This document shows, one piece after another, positions 17,682 to 26,429 of a stretch of DNA of 64,000 bases; position 1 is the first letter of the stretch, and each line of letters begins with the position of its first letter. The notes under the pieces were generated by a model. The model did no database searches. It saw only the letters and a list, made by a program, of their open reading frames with translations, and had not been told where the DNA came from. A program made the translations under genes and the position numbers. The stretch covers positions 496,001-560,000 of the forward strand of contig NZ_WOTN01000003.1 in assembly GCF_010993745.1 (NCBI RefSeq), written 5' to 3'. Source of the stretch: Fodinicola acaciae. GTDB taxonomy: Bacteria; Actinomycetota; Actinomycetes; Mycobacteriales; HKI-0501.

Positions 17682-19069
17682 CCGGCGTCCAACCGCAGCA
17701 GGTCGTCCTCGGTTTCCCTGCGCAGCAACACTTTCGCCTGCCCACTGCCGACCGACACGACCGGCGGACGGGGCACCTGGTTGTAGTTGCTGGCCATGCT
17801 GCGGCAGTATGCGCCCGTGCCGGCGATCGCCAACAGGTCGCCGGGCTGCACGTCGGCCGGCAACCAGGCGTCTTTCACCACGATGTCACCGGATTCGCAG
17901 TGTTTGCCGACCACGCGCGCCAGCATCGGCTCGGCGTCGGAACCGCGCGAGGCGAGCGCGCAGGTGTAGGCGGCGTCGTACAAGGCCGTGCGGATGTTGT
18001 CGCTCATGCCGCCGTCGACCGACACGAAATGCCGGACCGCGCCGGCGTCGAGCTGCACGGGTTTGACCGTGCCGACCTCATAAAGGGTGATCCCGGCCGG
18101 ACCGACCAGCGCACGCCCCGGCTCCACCACGATTTTCGGCATTTTCAACCCATGCCGGCCACATTCGTACGCGACGATCGTGCGCAGATCGGCGGCGAAT
18201 CGGTGCAGCTGCGCCGGATCGTCCTCCGCCGTGTACGCGACACCAAGGCCACCACCGAGATCCAGCTCGGCCAGCTCGACATCGTGTTCCTCGCGAATGT
18301 CGGCCAGCAGCTGGACGACGCGCTTGGCGGCCACCTCGAAACCGGCCGTGTCGAAGATCTGCGAGCCGATGTGGCTGTGCAGGCCGACCAGCTCCAGCGA
18401 CGGCAGCTTGAGCACCCGGCGTACGGCTTCTGCGGCCGCTCCCGAGGAAAACGAGAACCCGAATTTCTGGTCCTCGTGCGCGGTCGCGATGAACTCGTGC
18501 GTGTGCGCCTCGACGCCGACGGTCGTACGCACCATCACGCGCTGCCGGATGTCCGCTTTGGCAGCGATATCGGCGAGCCGGACGATCTCGGCGTACGAGT
18601 CGAGCACGATCGTGCCGACACCGGCCTCGACCGCTCGTGTCAGCTCGCGCTCGCTCTTGTTGTTGCCGTGCATGGCAATTCTGTCGACCGGAAAGCCGGC
18701 GCGCAACGCGATCGCCAGCTCACCGCCACTGCACACGTCCAAGCCGAATCCCTCGGACGCGACCCAACGCGCGAATCCGACGGACAGAAAAGCCTTGCCG
18801 GCGTAATAGACCTCGGCGCCGGCGAACGCCTCTCGCAACGCCCGAGCGCGTGCCCGCAGATCGGCCTCGTCCAACAGATAGAGCGGACTGCCGAAGTCAC
18901 GCACCAGGTCGCGTACGTCCAGACCACCGATCGACAGCACACCGTCGGAACGCTCGGCGGTGGCCGGCCACACCGATGGATGCAGGCCGTTGAGGTCCTC
19001 CGGCGGCAGGTTGGGCGCCGCCGGGTTGATCAGGTCGCCGTGGGCCGGCCCGGCCGGATGCGCCCTCAC
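17678..19069 (-). CDS. lysA: Diaminopimelate decarboxylase
   Basis: PLP enzyme making lysine from meso-diaminopimelate. The 463-residue product has the PLP lysine in VYYAGKAFLSVGFARWV, the motif GLDVCSGGELAIAL, SHIGSQIFD and the C-terminal substrate motif HCESGDIV. The GTG at 19069 overlaps the argS stop (GTGA). The first ~45 residues are more variable, so the true start could be somewhat later. Confidence 0.96.
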   Translation of the reverse strand: MRAHPAGPAHGDLINPAAPNLPPEDLNGLHPSVWPATAERSDGVLSIGGLDVRDLVRDFGSPLYLLDEADLRARARALREAFAGAEVYYAGKAFLSVGFARWVASEGFGLDVCSGGELAIALRAGFPVDRIAMHGNNKSERELTRAVEAGVGTIVLDSYAEIVRLADIAAKADIRQRVMVRTTVGVEAHTHEFIATAHEDQKFGFSFSSGAAAEAVRRVLKLPSLELVGLHSHIGSQIFDTAGFEVAAKRVVQLLADIREEHDVELAELDLGGGLGVAYTAEDDPAQLHRFAADLRTIVAYECGRHGLKMPKIVVEPGRALVGPAGITLYEVGTVKPVQLDAGAVRHFVSVDGGMSDNIRTALYDAAYTCALASRGSDAEPMLARVVGKHCESGDIVVKDAWLPADVQPGDLLAIAGTGAYCRSMASNYNQVPRPPVVSVGSGQAKVLLRRETEDDLLRLDAG

Positions 19070-20721
19070 ATCCGCTCCGGAGCGGTCACGCCGAGCAGCC
19101 CGAGCCCGTTGGCCAGCACCGTACGCGTCGCCTCCAGCAACCAGAGCCGCGCGCGGTTGGTCGCGGTGACCTCCTCGTCGCCTTGCGGCAGAACCCGGTG
19201 CACGTCATAGAAACGATGGAAAACGCCGGCCAGGCTTTCCAGATAGCGCGCTATCCGGTGCACCTCGCGCAGCTCGGCCGCGGTCGCGACGACGCCGGGA
19301 AACTCCGCGAGCGCACCGAGCAGCGTGTTCGTCTTTTCCTCCGAAAGCAACGAAGGGTCGAGCTCGCCGCGGTCGATGCCCAGGTCGGCGGCGTTACGCA
19401 GCACCGAGGAAATCCGCGCGTGCGCGTACTGGACGTAATAGACCGGATTGTCGTTGGTGCGCTTGGTCAACAGATCGACGTCGAGCACCATCTCCGAGTC
19501 GGTGGAGAACCGGCTCAGCTGATAGCGCGCCGCGTCCACACCGACCAGGTCGACGACCTCCTGCAGCGTGATGATCGTGCCGGCGCGCTTGGACAGCTTC
19601 ATCTCGGCGCCGTTCTGCATGACCTTGACCAGCTGGCCGATGAGGACGTCGACCGAGTCGTCCGGATTGTCGCCGGCACACGCGGCGATCGCGCGCAGCC
19701 GGTTGACGTAACCGTGGTGGTCGGCGCCGAGCAGGTAGAGACACCGGGTGAAGCCACGGCCGCGTTTGTTGACGTAGTAGGCCGCGTCGGAACCGAAGTA
19801 GGTGTATTCGCCGTCGGACTTGACCAGCGGCCGGTCCTTGTCGTCGCCGAACTCGGACGTACGCATCCACACCGCGCCGTCCTGTTCGTAGACGTGGCCG
19901 GCCTTGCGCAGCGCGGCCATCGCCTCGTCGATCGCACCGGAGGAATGCAGCGACCGCTCGGAAAACCACACGTCGAAGTGCGTGCGGAACTTCGCCAACA
20001 CGGCCTCCTGCTCCTCGAGCTGCCGCCGGTAGCCCTCCTCGCGGAAGGCCACCAGCCGCTCGTCCTCAGGCAGGTCGACGATCTCCGGCCGGTCGGCGAC
20101 GATCGCGCGCGCGATGTCGGCGACGTACTCGCCGTGATATCCGTTCTCCGGCGTCGGCTCGCCGAGCGCGGCGGCCACCAGCGACCTGCCGAAGTTGTTG
20201 AGCTGCGCACCGCGGTCGTTGATGTAGAACTCGCGAGCGACCTCGGCGCCGGCCGCGGCGAAGACGCGCGCGAGCACGTCACCGACCGCGGCCCACCGCG
20301 TATGGCCGAGATGGACCGGCCCGGTCGGGTTGGCCGACACGAACTCGACGTTGACGCGCTGGCCCTTGAGCAGGTCGACCCGGCCGTACGCGGCGCCGGC
20401 CTCGACGATGGTCCGGGCCAGCTGTCCGGCCGCGGCGGCCTCCAGCCGAATGTTCAGGAACCCGGGGCCGGCGACCTCGGCACTGGCGATGCCGGGCTGC
20501 TGCGCCAGCCGCTCCCCGATCCAGCCGGCCAGCTCGCGCGGCGGCACGCCGACCTTCTTGGCCAGCTGCAGCGCGATCGTGGTGGCGTAGTCGCCGTGGT
20601 CCCGGTTGCGAGGTCGCTCCACCGTCGTCGTCTCCGGCAGCGCGGAGGTGTCCAGGTCGTGGGCGACGAACGTTGCCCGTACGACGTCGAGTACGGCGGC
20701 GGATACAGCATCGGGAGTCAC
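19066..20721 (-). CDS. argS: Arginyl-tRNA synthetase
   Basis: Class I synthetase charging tRNA-Arg. The 551-residue product has the HIGH-like signature PTGPVHLGHTRWAAVGD, the KMSK-like MKLSKRAGTII and a C-terminal DALR anticodon domain beginning around VQYAHARISSVLRNA. The start is the GTG at 20721. It opens the argS-lysA-hom-thrC operon. No tRNA gene is visible beside it. Confidence 0.97.
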   Translation of the reverse strand: MTPDAVSAAVLDVVRATFVAHDLDTSALPETTTVERPRNRDHGDYATTIALQLAKKVGVPPRELAGWIGERLAQQPGIASAEVAGPGFLNIRLEAAAAGQLARTIVEAGAAYGRVDLLKGQRVNVEFVSANPTGPVHLGHTRWAAVGDVLARVFAAAGAEVAREFYINDRGAQLNNFGRSLVAAALGEPTPENGYHGEYVADIARAIVADRPEIVDLPEDERLVAFREEGYRRQLEEQEAVLAKFRTHFDVWFSERSLHSSGAIDEAMAALRKAGHVYEQDGAVWMRTSEFGDDKDRPLVKSDGEYTYFGSDAAYYVNKRGRGFTRCLYLLGADHHGYVNRLRAIAACAGDNPDDSVDVLIGQLVKVMQNGAEMKLSKRAGTIITLQEVVDLVGVDAARYQLSRFSTDSEMVLDVDLLTKRTNDNPVYYVQYAHARISSVLRNAADLGIDRGELDPSLLSEEKTNTLLGALAEFPGVVATAAELREVHRIARYLESLAGVFHRFYDVHRVLPQGDEEVTATNRARLWLLEATRTVLANGLGLLGVTAPERM

Positions 20722-20796
20722 GGTGACGATGCTACCGACGTGGTGTTGAGCACCTGAAACGCATTAGGGACGCACCACTGTCTGGGATCTGACATT

Positions 20797-22185
20797 GTGA
20801 TCCGCATGACCATGGACGAGTTGGCCGCGATCGTCGGCGAGGCTCATGTGCTGGCCGGCGAGGCGATTCCCGAGGACTACGGCCACGACGAGTCGCTGGA
20901 CCTCGCGCCGGTGCGTCCCGCGTACGTCGTCAAGCCGTCCTCCGCCGCGGAGGTCGCCGACGTGCTCAAGCTGGCGACCGCGACGCGTACGCCCGTGACC
21001 GCGCGCGGCTCCGGCAGCGGCCTGTCCGGCGCGGCGATCCCCCGCGCCGAAGGCATCGTGGTGTCCTTCGAGCGGATGGACGCGATCGTCGAGATCGACA
21101 CCGCCAACCACGTCGCGGTGGTGCAGCCCGGCGTGACGCTGGCGGCGCTGGACGAGGCGACCGCGGCCGTCGGTCTGGCCTATCAGGTGCATCCTGGCGA
21201 GTTGTCCGGCAGCCTCGGTGGCAACGTCAACACCAACGCCGGCGGGATGAGCGCCGTACGGTATGGCGTCACCCGCCACCACGTGCTCGGCGTCGAGGCC
21301 GTGCTGCCGACCGGCGAGATCGTCCGCAGCGGCGGCAAGGTGGTCAAGGTCAGCACCGGTTACGACCTGACGCAGCTGATCACCGGCTCGGAAGGCACCT
21401 TGGCGCTGGTCACCGAGGCGACGCTGAAGTTGTCGCCGCGGCTGACCCAGGCCACCACCGTCCTCGCGCCTTTCGCGACCCTTGACGAGGTGACGCGTGC
21501 CGTGCCGCAGGTGGTCGCCTCCGGCATCGGCCCGTCGATCCTGGAATACATCGACATGCTGACCATGGCGGCGATCACGTACAACGCCGACCTCTCGCTC
21601 GGCATCCCCGACTCGGTACGCGACTCGTCGCAGGCTTATTTGGTCGTGTCGCTGGAAAACCGGTCCTCCGAGCGGTTGGAGGAGGACGTCGAGGCGCTTG
21701 GCTCGCATCTGCTGGAGTTGGGCGCCGTCGACATTTACGTGCTGCCGGGACCGGCCGCGCGCAAGCTCATCGAAGCGCGCGAAAAGGCTTTCTGGACGGC
21801 AAAAGCGGCCAACGCGCACTGCATCATCGACACCGTCGTGCCGCGCGCGTCGATCGCCGAGTTTCTGGCCAGGGCCCGGTCGGTGGCCGAGGAACACGGG
21901 TCGTACGTCCTCGGCTGCGGTCACGCCGGCGACGGCAACGTGCACCTGGCGCTCTTCCAGCCGGACGCGGAGGCACGATATCGTACGCTGAAGGCGCTGT
22001 TCTCGGCCGGAATGGCCGTCGGCGGCTCGATCTCCGGTGAGCACGGGATCGGTCAGGAGAAGAAGAAGTATTTCCTGGAGCTGGAGGATCCGGCCAAAAT
22101 CGCGTTGATGCGGCGGATCAAGGCCGCTTTCGACCCCAACGGCATCCTGAACCCCGACGTACTCTTCGCGGAAGGCGACGCATGA
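20797..22185 (+). CDS. FAD-linked 2-hydroxyacid oxidase (GlcD/D-LDH type)
   Basis: Flavoprotein of about 460 residues. The FAD-binding PCMH domain shows TARGSGSGLSGAAIP, HPGELSGSLGGNVNTNAGG and LITGSEGTLALVTEATL; the C-terminal cap has GHAGDGNVHLALF and SGEHGIGQEKKKY. These fit D-lactate dehydrogenase/glycolate oxidase subunit GlcD. No Fe-S partner is beside it, so the electron acceptor is unknown. It overlaps the next ThDP gene (ATGA), suggesting the oxoacid product is passed on. The start is uncertain: GTG 20797, ATG 20806 or ATG 20812, none with a strong ribosome site. Confidence 0.88.
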   Translation: MIRMTMDELAAIVGEAHVLAGEAIPEDYGHDESLDLAPVRPAYVVKPSSAAEVADVLKLATATRTPVTARGSGSGLSGAAIPRAEGIVVSFERMDAIVEIDTANHVAVVQPGVTLAALDEATAAVGLAYQVHPGELSGSLGGNVNTNAGGMSAVRYGVTRHHVLGVEAVLPTGEIVRSGGKVVKVSTGYDLTQLITGSEGTLALVTEATLKLSPRLTQATTVLAPFATLDEVTRAVPQVVASGIGPSILEYIDMLTMAAITYNADLSLGIPDSVRDSSQAYLVVSLENRSSERLEEDVEALGSHLLELGAVDIYVLPGPAARKLIEAREKAFWTAKAANAHCIIDTVVPRASIAEFLARARSVAEEHGSYVLGCGHAGDGNVHLALFQPDAEARYRTLKALFSAGMAVGGSISGEHGIGQEKKKYFLELEDPAKIALMRRIKAAFDPNGILNPDVLFAEGDA

Positions 22186-23738
22186 ACGGCGCACAGGCAC
22201 TGATCCGTACGCTCGTCGACTCCGGAGTCGACGTCTGCTTCTCCAACCCCGGCACGTCCGAGATGCATTTCGTGGCCGCGCTGGACTCGGTGCCGGACAT
22301 GCGCGGCGTACTGGCGCTTTTCGAAGGTGTGGCGACCGGCGCCGCCGACGGCTACGCGCGGATGGCGGACCGGCCGGCCGGCGTGCTGCTGCACCTGGGA
22401 CCCGGTCTCGGCAACGGTTTCGCCAACCTGCACAACGCACGCCGCGCCTCGACGCCGATCGTCAACATCGTCGGCGACCACGCTCTGACGCACAAACGCT
22501 ATGACGCGCCGCTCGAATCCGACATCGACGCGGTCGCCTCGGCGGTTTCGGCGTGGCAGCGGCGAAGCGAGAAGACCGCGGATGTCGGCCGCGACGCCGC
22601 CGACGCGGTCTCGGCCGCCTGCTCGCCACCAGGTGGCGTCGCGACGCTGATCCTGCCTGCCGACGTTTCCTGGTCTGACGGTGGAAAACCGGCGACACCG
22701 GTGCCGGCCGCGGAGCGTACGCCGGTGGCCGAGGAAGCCATCCTCGATGCCGTCAACGCCCTGACGTCCGGCGAAAAGACCGTGCTGTTGCTCGGCGGTG
22801 TCGGCACCCGCGAGGAGTCTTTGCTCGCCGCCAGCCGCATTTCGGCCGCCACCGGCGCGACCGTCTTCGTCGAGACCTTCCCGGCTCGGCTCACCCGCGG
22901 CGCCGGCCTGCCGACCATCGAGCGGCTCGGTTACCTGGCCGAGCAGGTCGCGTACCAGTTGCAGGACACCGAAAACCTCATCCTGGCCGGTGCGCGGTCA
23001 CCGGTGTCTTTCTTTGCGTATCCCGGCAAACCCAGTGATCTGGTGCCGGACGGCTGTGCCGTACACACGCTGGCCGGTTCCAGTGAGGACGTGGCCGGCG
23101 CGTTGAGCCGCCTCGCCGACGCGGTCGCCAAGGACACCGAGCCCGTACGCGCATCGCCGTCGCGACCCGCTTTGCCCAGTGGCGACTTGACGCCGCAAAA
23201 CTGGCCGGACGTGATCGGCGCGCTGCTGCCGGAAAACGCGATCATCGTTGACGAAGCCAACACTTCCGGCGTACTGCTGCCGGCCGCGACCGCCGGCGCT
23301 CCGCGGCACGACATCTTGACGTTGACCGGTGGCGCGATCGGCTATGGCCTGCCGGTCGCCACCGGCGCCGCCGTCGCCTGCCCTTCTCGGCCGGTGCTGT
23401 GCTTGGAAGCCGACGGCAGCGCGATGTACACGATCTCCGCACTTTGGTCGCATGCACGGGAAAACCTGGACGTCACGACGATCATCCTGAACAACTCGGC
23501 GTACGCGATCCTGCGGATGGAGCTGCAACGAGTCGGCGCCGAGGCCGGCGGGCCGCGAGCCAAGGAGCTGCTGGACCTGTCCCGGCCGGATCTGGATTTT
23601 GTGTCTATTTCCGAGGGAATGGGGGTGCCGGCCGTACGCGCTGCGACGGCTGAGGAGCTGGCGGAGGGGTTGCGTCGGGCCTTTTTGGAGCCGGGGCCGC
23701 ATTTGATCGAGGCGATTGTGCCGGCGCTGATTCCGTGA
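22182..23738 (+). CDS. ThDP-dependent decarboxylase/carboligase
   Basis: A 518-residue enzyme of the acetolactate synthase/benzoylformate decarboxylase superfamily. The N-terminal Pyr domain reads SNPGTSEMHFVAAL with the catalytic Glu in FEGVATGAADGYARM. The C-terminal PP domain has the cofactor motif EADGSAMYTISALW ending at NN, with Ala in place of the first Gly of GDGS. The partner oxidase and four-base overlap suggest two-step use of a 2-hydroxyacid: oxidation, then decarboxylation or ligation. Substrate unknown. The gene ends 17 bases before the first iteron of cassette B. Confidence 0.85.
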   Translation: MNGAQALIRTLVDSGVDVCFSNPGTSEMHFVAALDSVPDMRGVLALFEGVATGAADGYARMADRPAGVLLHLGPGLGNGFANLHNARRASTPIVNIVGDHALTHKRYDAPLESDIDAVASAVSAWQRRSEKTADVGRDAADAVSAACSPPGGVATLILPADVSWSDGGKPATPVPAAERTPVAEEAILDAVNALTSGEKTVLLLGGVGTREESLLAASRISAATGATVFVETFPARLTRGAGLPTIERLGYLAEQVAYQLQDTENLILAGARSPVSFFAYPGKPSDLVPDGCAVHTLAGSSEDVAGALSRLADAVAKDTEPVRASPSRPALPSGDLTPQNWPDVIGALLPENAIIVDEANTSGVLLPAATAGAPRHDILTLTGGAIGYGLPVATGAAVACPSRPVLCLEADGSAMYTISALWSHARENLDVTTIILNNSAYAILRMELQRVGAEAGGPRAKELLDLSRPDLDFVSISEGMGVPAVRAATAEELAEGLRRAFLEPGPHLIEAIVPALIP

Positions 23739-23754
23739 GTTGGAGGGGTACGGG

Positions 23755-24493
23755 TTGTTGCGGTGGGTGAGTGGTTGCGGCGCCGATTGTTGCGGCGGGG
23801 AGGTGGTTGCGTTTTCTGTCTGTTGCGTGGGTGGGTGGTTGGTGGGTTTTCGCCTGCGCGGCGGGCGCTCCTGCGCGGAGGGCGACCTCAAGGGAGGGGG
23901 CGCGGGAACGCCAATCGGTGTGCATGGGGGTGCGGGCGGTGGTTTGCGGGCGGGGCTGGGTTTTCCGGGCTTGCTCGTTCTCCCCGTCGGCATGGACGCC
24001 ATCACAGCGTCCAGGGTGGTGCTGGTGTGACTGCTGTGGCTGATAATGCAGGTGGGGCGACCTGGCTGCGTAATACTTTGTTTAACAAGACATCAAAACG
24101 GACGTTTTGCCGACCGGCAGTCACAACAGCATTATCAGCCTCAGTAGTCACACCCGTCACAGCCTCCGGTGATCGCGGCGGCGTGAAAGCCTTGTTTCTT
24201 GCGTCCAACGCAAGAAACAAGGCTTTCACGCCATCCACGACCCTCACGAGCCGGACATTTAGCGCTCCACACGCCTCCGCATCCCACATATTGGACCTTC
24301 ACGCCACCCACCCAACCGCACACGCGGCACCCAACCGGGCCAACAACGAAACCCCGCGCCCCTCCCCTTGAGGTCGCCCTCCGCGCAGGAGCTCCCGCCG
24401 CGAAGGCGCACAACCCGCAAACGCAACAAAAATGAAGAGCCCGCCCCCTCTCAACGCAACAATCAGAAACCGCAACCACTTTCGCAACGCAAT
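23755..24493. repeat. Composite inverted repeat cassette B
   Basis: Same plan as cassette A. The left arm has GTTGCG at 23757, 23774, 23789, 23806 and 23822 (spacing 15-17 bp). The conserved block is 23845-23903. The core 24066-24310 starts TAATACTTTGTTTAACAAG. The inverted block is 24352-24412, and the right arm has CGCAAC at 24422, 24455, 24471 and 24483. No credible gene; the open frames that cross it are repeat translations. Confidence 0.85.
24181..24231. repeat. Perfect 24-bp hairpin, core of cassette B (copy 3)
   Basis: Arm 24181-24204 (GCGTGAAAGCCTTGTTTC...) is exactly complementary to 24208-24231, with the three-base loop CCA. It is the best-preserved member of the dispersed family. 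Confidence 0.92.
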
Positions 24494-24525
24494 AGCCAGA
24501 AACCCCAACCGCACAACCAAAACCG

Positions 24526-25356
24526 CTACTCGATCGGCCCACCGCGACGCCAGTACCCCAGAAATGTGACCTGCTGCTTGTCCAGCTTCCGCTCCCGTAC
24601 GAGATGCCGCCGCAGCGCTGTCACGGTGCTCGACTCGCCGGCGAGCCACGCGTATGGCCGGCCGTTTGGGAACGAGGCCTCGGTGACGGCTCGGCGCAGG
24701 GACAGGCCGACGCCGTCGCCGGCGCCGTGGCGGGGCAGCCAGGTGACGGACACGTCGCCGCGGGTGGCCAGGGGTTGCACGTCGGCCTCCTCCGGCACCT
24801 CGACGAAGACCATCGCCTTCTCGTCGGGGCCGAAGGACTCAAGGATGCCGGAGATGGCCGGCAGCGCGGTCTCGTCGCCGACGATCAGCCGCCAGTCGGA
24901 GTCGGCGACCGGACGGTATTCGTAGCCGACGGTCGGCGGTACGGCGGCGTTGGGGCCGCAGATGACCACGCGGTCGCCGGCACGCGCCCGGCCGGCCCAG
25001 CTCGATGCGGGGCCGGTGTCGCCGTGCAGCACGAAGTCCACGTCGACCTCGCCGGCCTCCGGACGGTGGTTGCGGATCGTGTACGTGCGCATCGGCGGAC
25101 GTACGGCCGCCGGCATGGCCCGATAACGCTGATACCAGTCGCTGCCGGTCGGCACTTCCGGAGCATCCTGGCCAGGCAACGGAAAGAACAGCTTGATGCG
25201 GTGGTCGATGCCGACCGTCGTGAAACCGTCGAGGTCGCCGCCGAAGGTGATCCGCGCCATGTGCGGCGTGACGACCTGGCGGTCGACGACGTGCGCCGAG
25301 AACATCCGGTACGCGTCGGCGGTCGGGCTCGGCGCAGCGACGCCGCTGTCGGCCAT
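24526..25356 (-). CDS. Siderophore-interacting protein (ferric-siderophore reductase)
   Basis: Flavin-dependent reductase of the ViuB/SIP family that releases iron from imported siderophores in the cytoplasm. The 276-residue product has the FAD motif RTYTIRNHRPEAGEVDVDFVLHGDTGPASSW, then GDRVVICGP, and a C-terminal NAD(P)H domain (LIVGDETALPAISGIL ... YAWLAGESS). The ATG at 25356 follows a G-rich ribosome site. A near-ideal iron box lies 41-59 bases upstream, so expression should rise when iron is low. Confidence 0.92.
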   Translation of the reverse strand: MADSGVAAPSPTADAYRMFSAHVVDRQVVTPHMARITFGGDLDGFTTVGIDHRIKLFFPLPGQDAPEVPTGSDWYQRYRAMPAAVRPPMRTYTIRNHRPEAGEVDVDFVLHGDTGPASSWAGRARAGDRVVICGPNAAVPPTVGYEYRPVADSDWRLIVGDETALPAISGILESFGPDEKAMVFVEVPEEADVQPLATRGDVSVTWLPRHGAGDGVGLSLRRAVTEASFPNGRPYAWLAGESSTVTALRRHLVRERKLDKQQVTFLGYWRRGGPIE

Positions 25357-25396
25357 GGTCCCCCCACATCTGTCTGGTGCTGCTCACACCATACAG

Positions 25397-25415
25397 GAAG
25401 GTAAGCCTTACCTTC
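25397..25415. promoter_or_regulatory. Iron box (IdeR/DmdR type)
   Basis: GAAGGTAAG-C-CTTACCTTC is a perfect 9-1-9 palindrome with the same layout as the known actinobacterial iron box TTAGGTTAGGCTAACCTAA. It lies upstream of the siderophore reductase. Confidence 0.88.
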
Positions 25416-25441
25416 ACCCGGACAAGCATCACAACCTCATT

Positions 25442-25528
25442 TAGACCAGTGGCCTCCCAAGCCGTACGGTTGATCCAGCACGTACGGCCGTCCGTCGATG
25501 GCCGGCTGGACAACTGGTCTATCCATAA
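25442..25528. promoter_or_regulatory. DasR-like half-sites before the GntR gene
   Basis: TAGACCAGT (25442-25450) and ACTGGTCTA (25513-25521, extended by TCCAT) are inverted half-sites of the DasR dre element ACTGGTCTAGACCACT. The second is followed by a partial second half. They lie upstream of a GntR/UTRA regulator and its amino-sugar genes. Confidence 0.6.
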
Positions 25529-25604
25529 TTGCCAAACCTCTGGTGTGTGGGATGACCGGTCACGGATGGTGTGTGCACGTCCGGCGGGAAAGAGAGGGTC
25601 ACCG

Positions 25605-26345
25605 ATGGCCACTGCGGCACCCGGCAAGATCGCCGAGATCCGGGCCCGGCTGCTGGACCTGATCGACCAGCAGCCCGAAGGCACCATCCTGCCGTCCGAG
25701 CGCGAGCTCGCGGCGCGCTGGCAGGTCGCCAGGATGACGCTGCGCCGCGCGATGGACGAGCTTGTGTTGCAGGACCTGTTGGTACGCCGGCAGGGCAGCG
25801 GCACCTTCACCTCGCGGCCGAAGATCAGCCGCCGGCTGGCGATGACCTCGTTCACCGAGGAAATGCTGCGACGCGGGATGAAACCGGCCAGCCGTACGCT
25901 CGAGCTGCGGCGCCACCGCGCCGACCGCGCGCGCAGCCGGCAGCTGCGCATCCCGCTCGGCGATCCGGTGGTCGAGTTCGTCCGGCTGCGGCTGGCCGAC
26001 GACGCGCCGATGGCAGTGGAGCGTACGACCGTGCCGGAGCGCTATGTGCCCGGGCTGACCGCCGACGATCTCAACGGATCGTGGTATGAGCTGTTGGCCA
26101 ACCGCTACGGCGTCGAGATCGCCAGCGGCACCTGTCACCTGGAGCCGGCGATGCCGGACCAGAAGACCGCCGAGCGGCTGCAGATCCCGGTGACCCAGCC
26201 GTGCCTGGCGATCCGCGGCATGAGCCTGGACGTACGCGGCCGGGTGATGGAGAGCTGCATCGCCATGTATCGCGGCGACCGCTATTCCATCACCGCCGAG
26301 CTGCGGCCGCCGCGGCCGTCCACCGTACGCGGCGCCATCGGCTAG
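25605..26345 (+). CDS. GntR/HutC-type regulator (UTRA domain)
   Basis: A 246-residue repressor-type protein: winged helix in the first 70 residues (LPSERELAARWQVARMTLRRAMDEL ... RRQGSGTF) and a UTRA ligand domain (PVVEFVRLRLADDAPMAVERTTVPERYVPGL). UTRA regulators often sense phosphorylated sugars; DasR and NagR are relatives. It heads a run of amino-sugar genes, so GlcNAc-6-P or a related compound is a reasonable effector (inference). The ATG at 25605 follows AGAGAGGG. Confidence 0.88.
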   Translation: MATAAPGKIAEIRARLLDLIDQQPEGTILPSERELAARWQVARMTLRRAMDELVLQDLLVRRQGSGTFTSRPKISRRLAMTSFTEEMLRRGMKPASRTLELRRHRADRARSRQLRIPLGDPVVEFVRLRLADDAPMAVERTTVPERYVPGLTADDLNGSWYELLANRYGVEIASGTCHLEPAMPDQKTAERLQIPVTQPCLAIRGMSLDVRGRVMESCIAMYRGDRYSITAELRPPRPSTVRGAIG

Positions 26346-26429
26346 TTTTTCGCACCACCACAGGCATTGTGACGTCCACTTCGTGCTGCGCGGCAACGCG
26401 GCAAAAGAACTGAAGGGCTAAAGGATTCG

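Noticed and set aside
20722-20796. tRNA gene next to argS
   Set aside because: The 75-bp gap has no cloverleaf or T-loop words. I found no tRNA or rRNA gene anywhere in the window.
23740-24540. ORFs within cassette B
   Set aside because: Same reason as cassette A: repeated blocks read in several frames.
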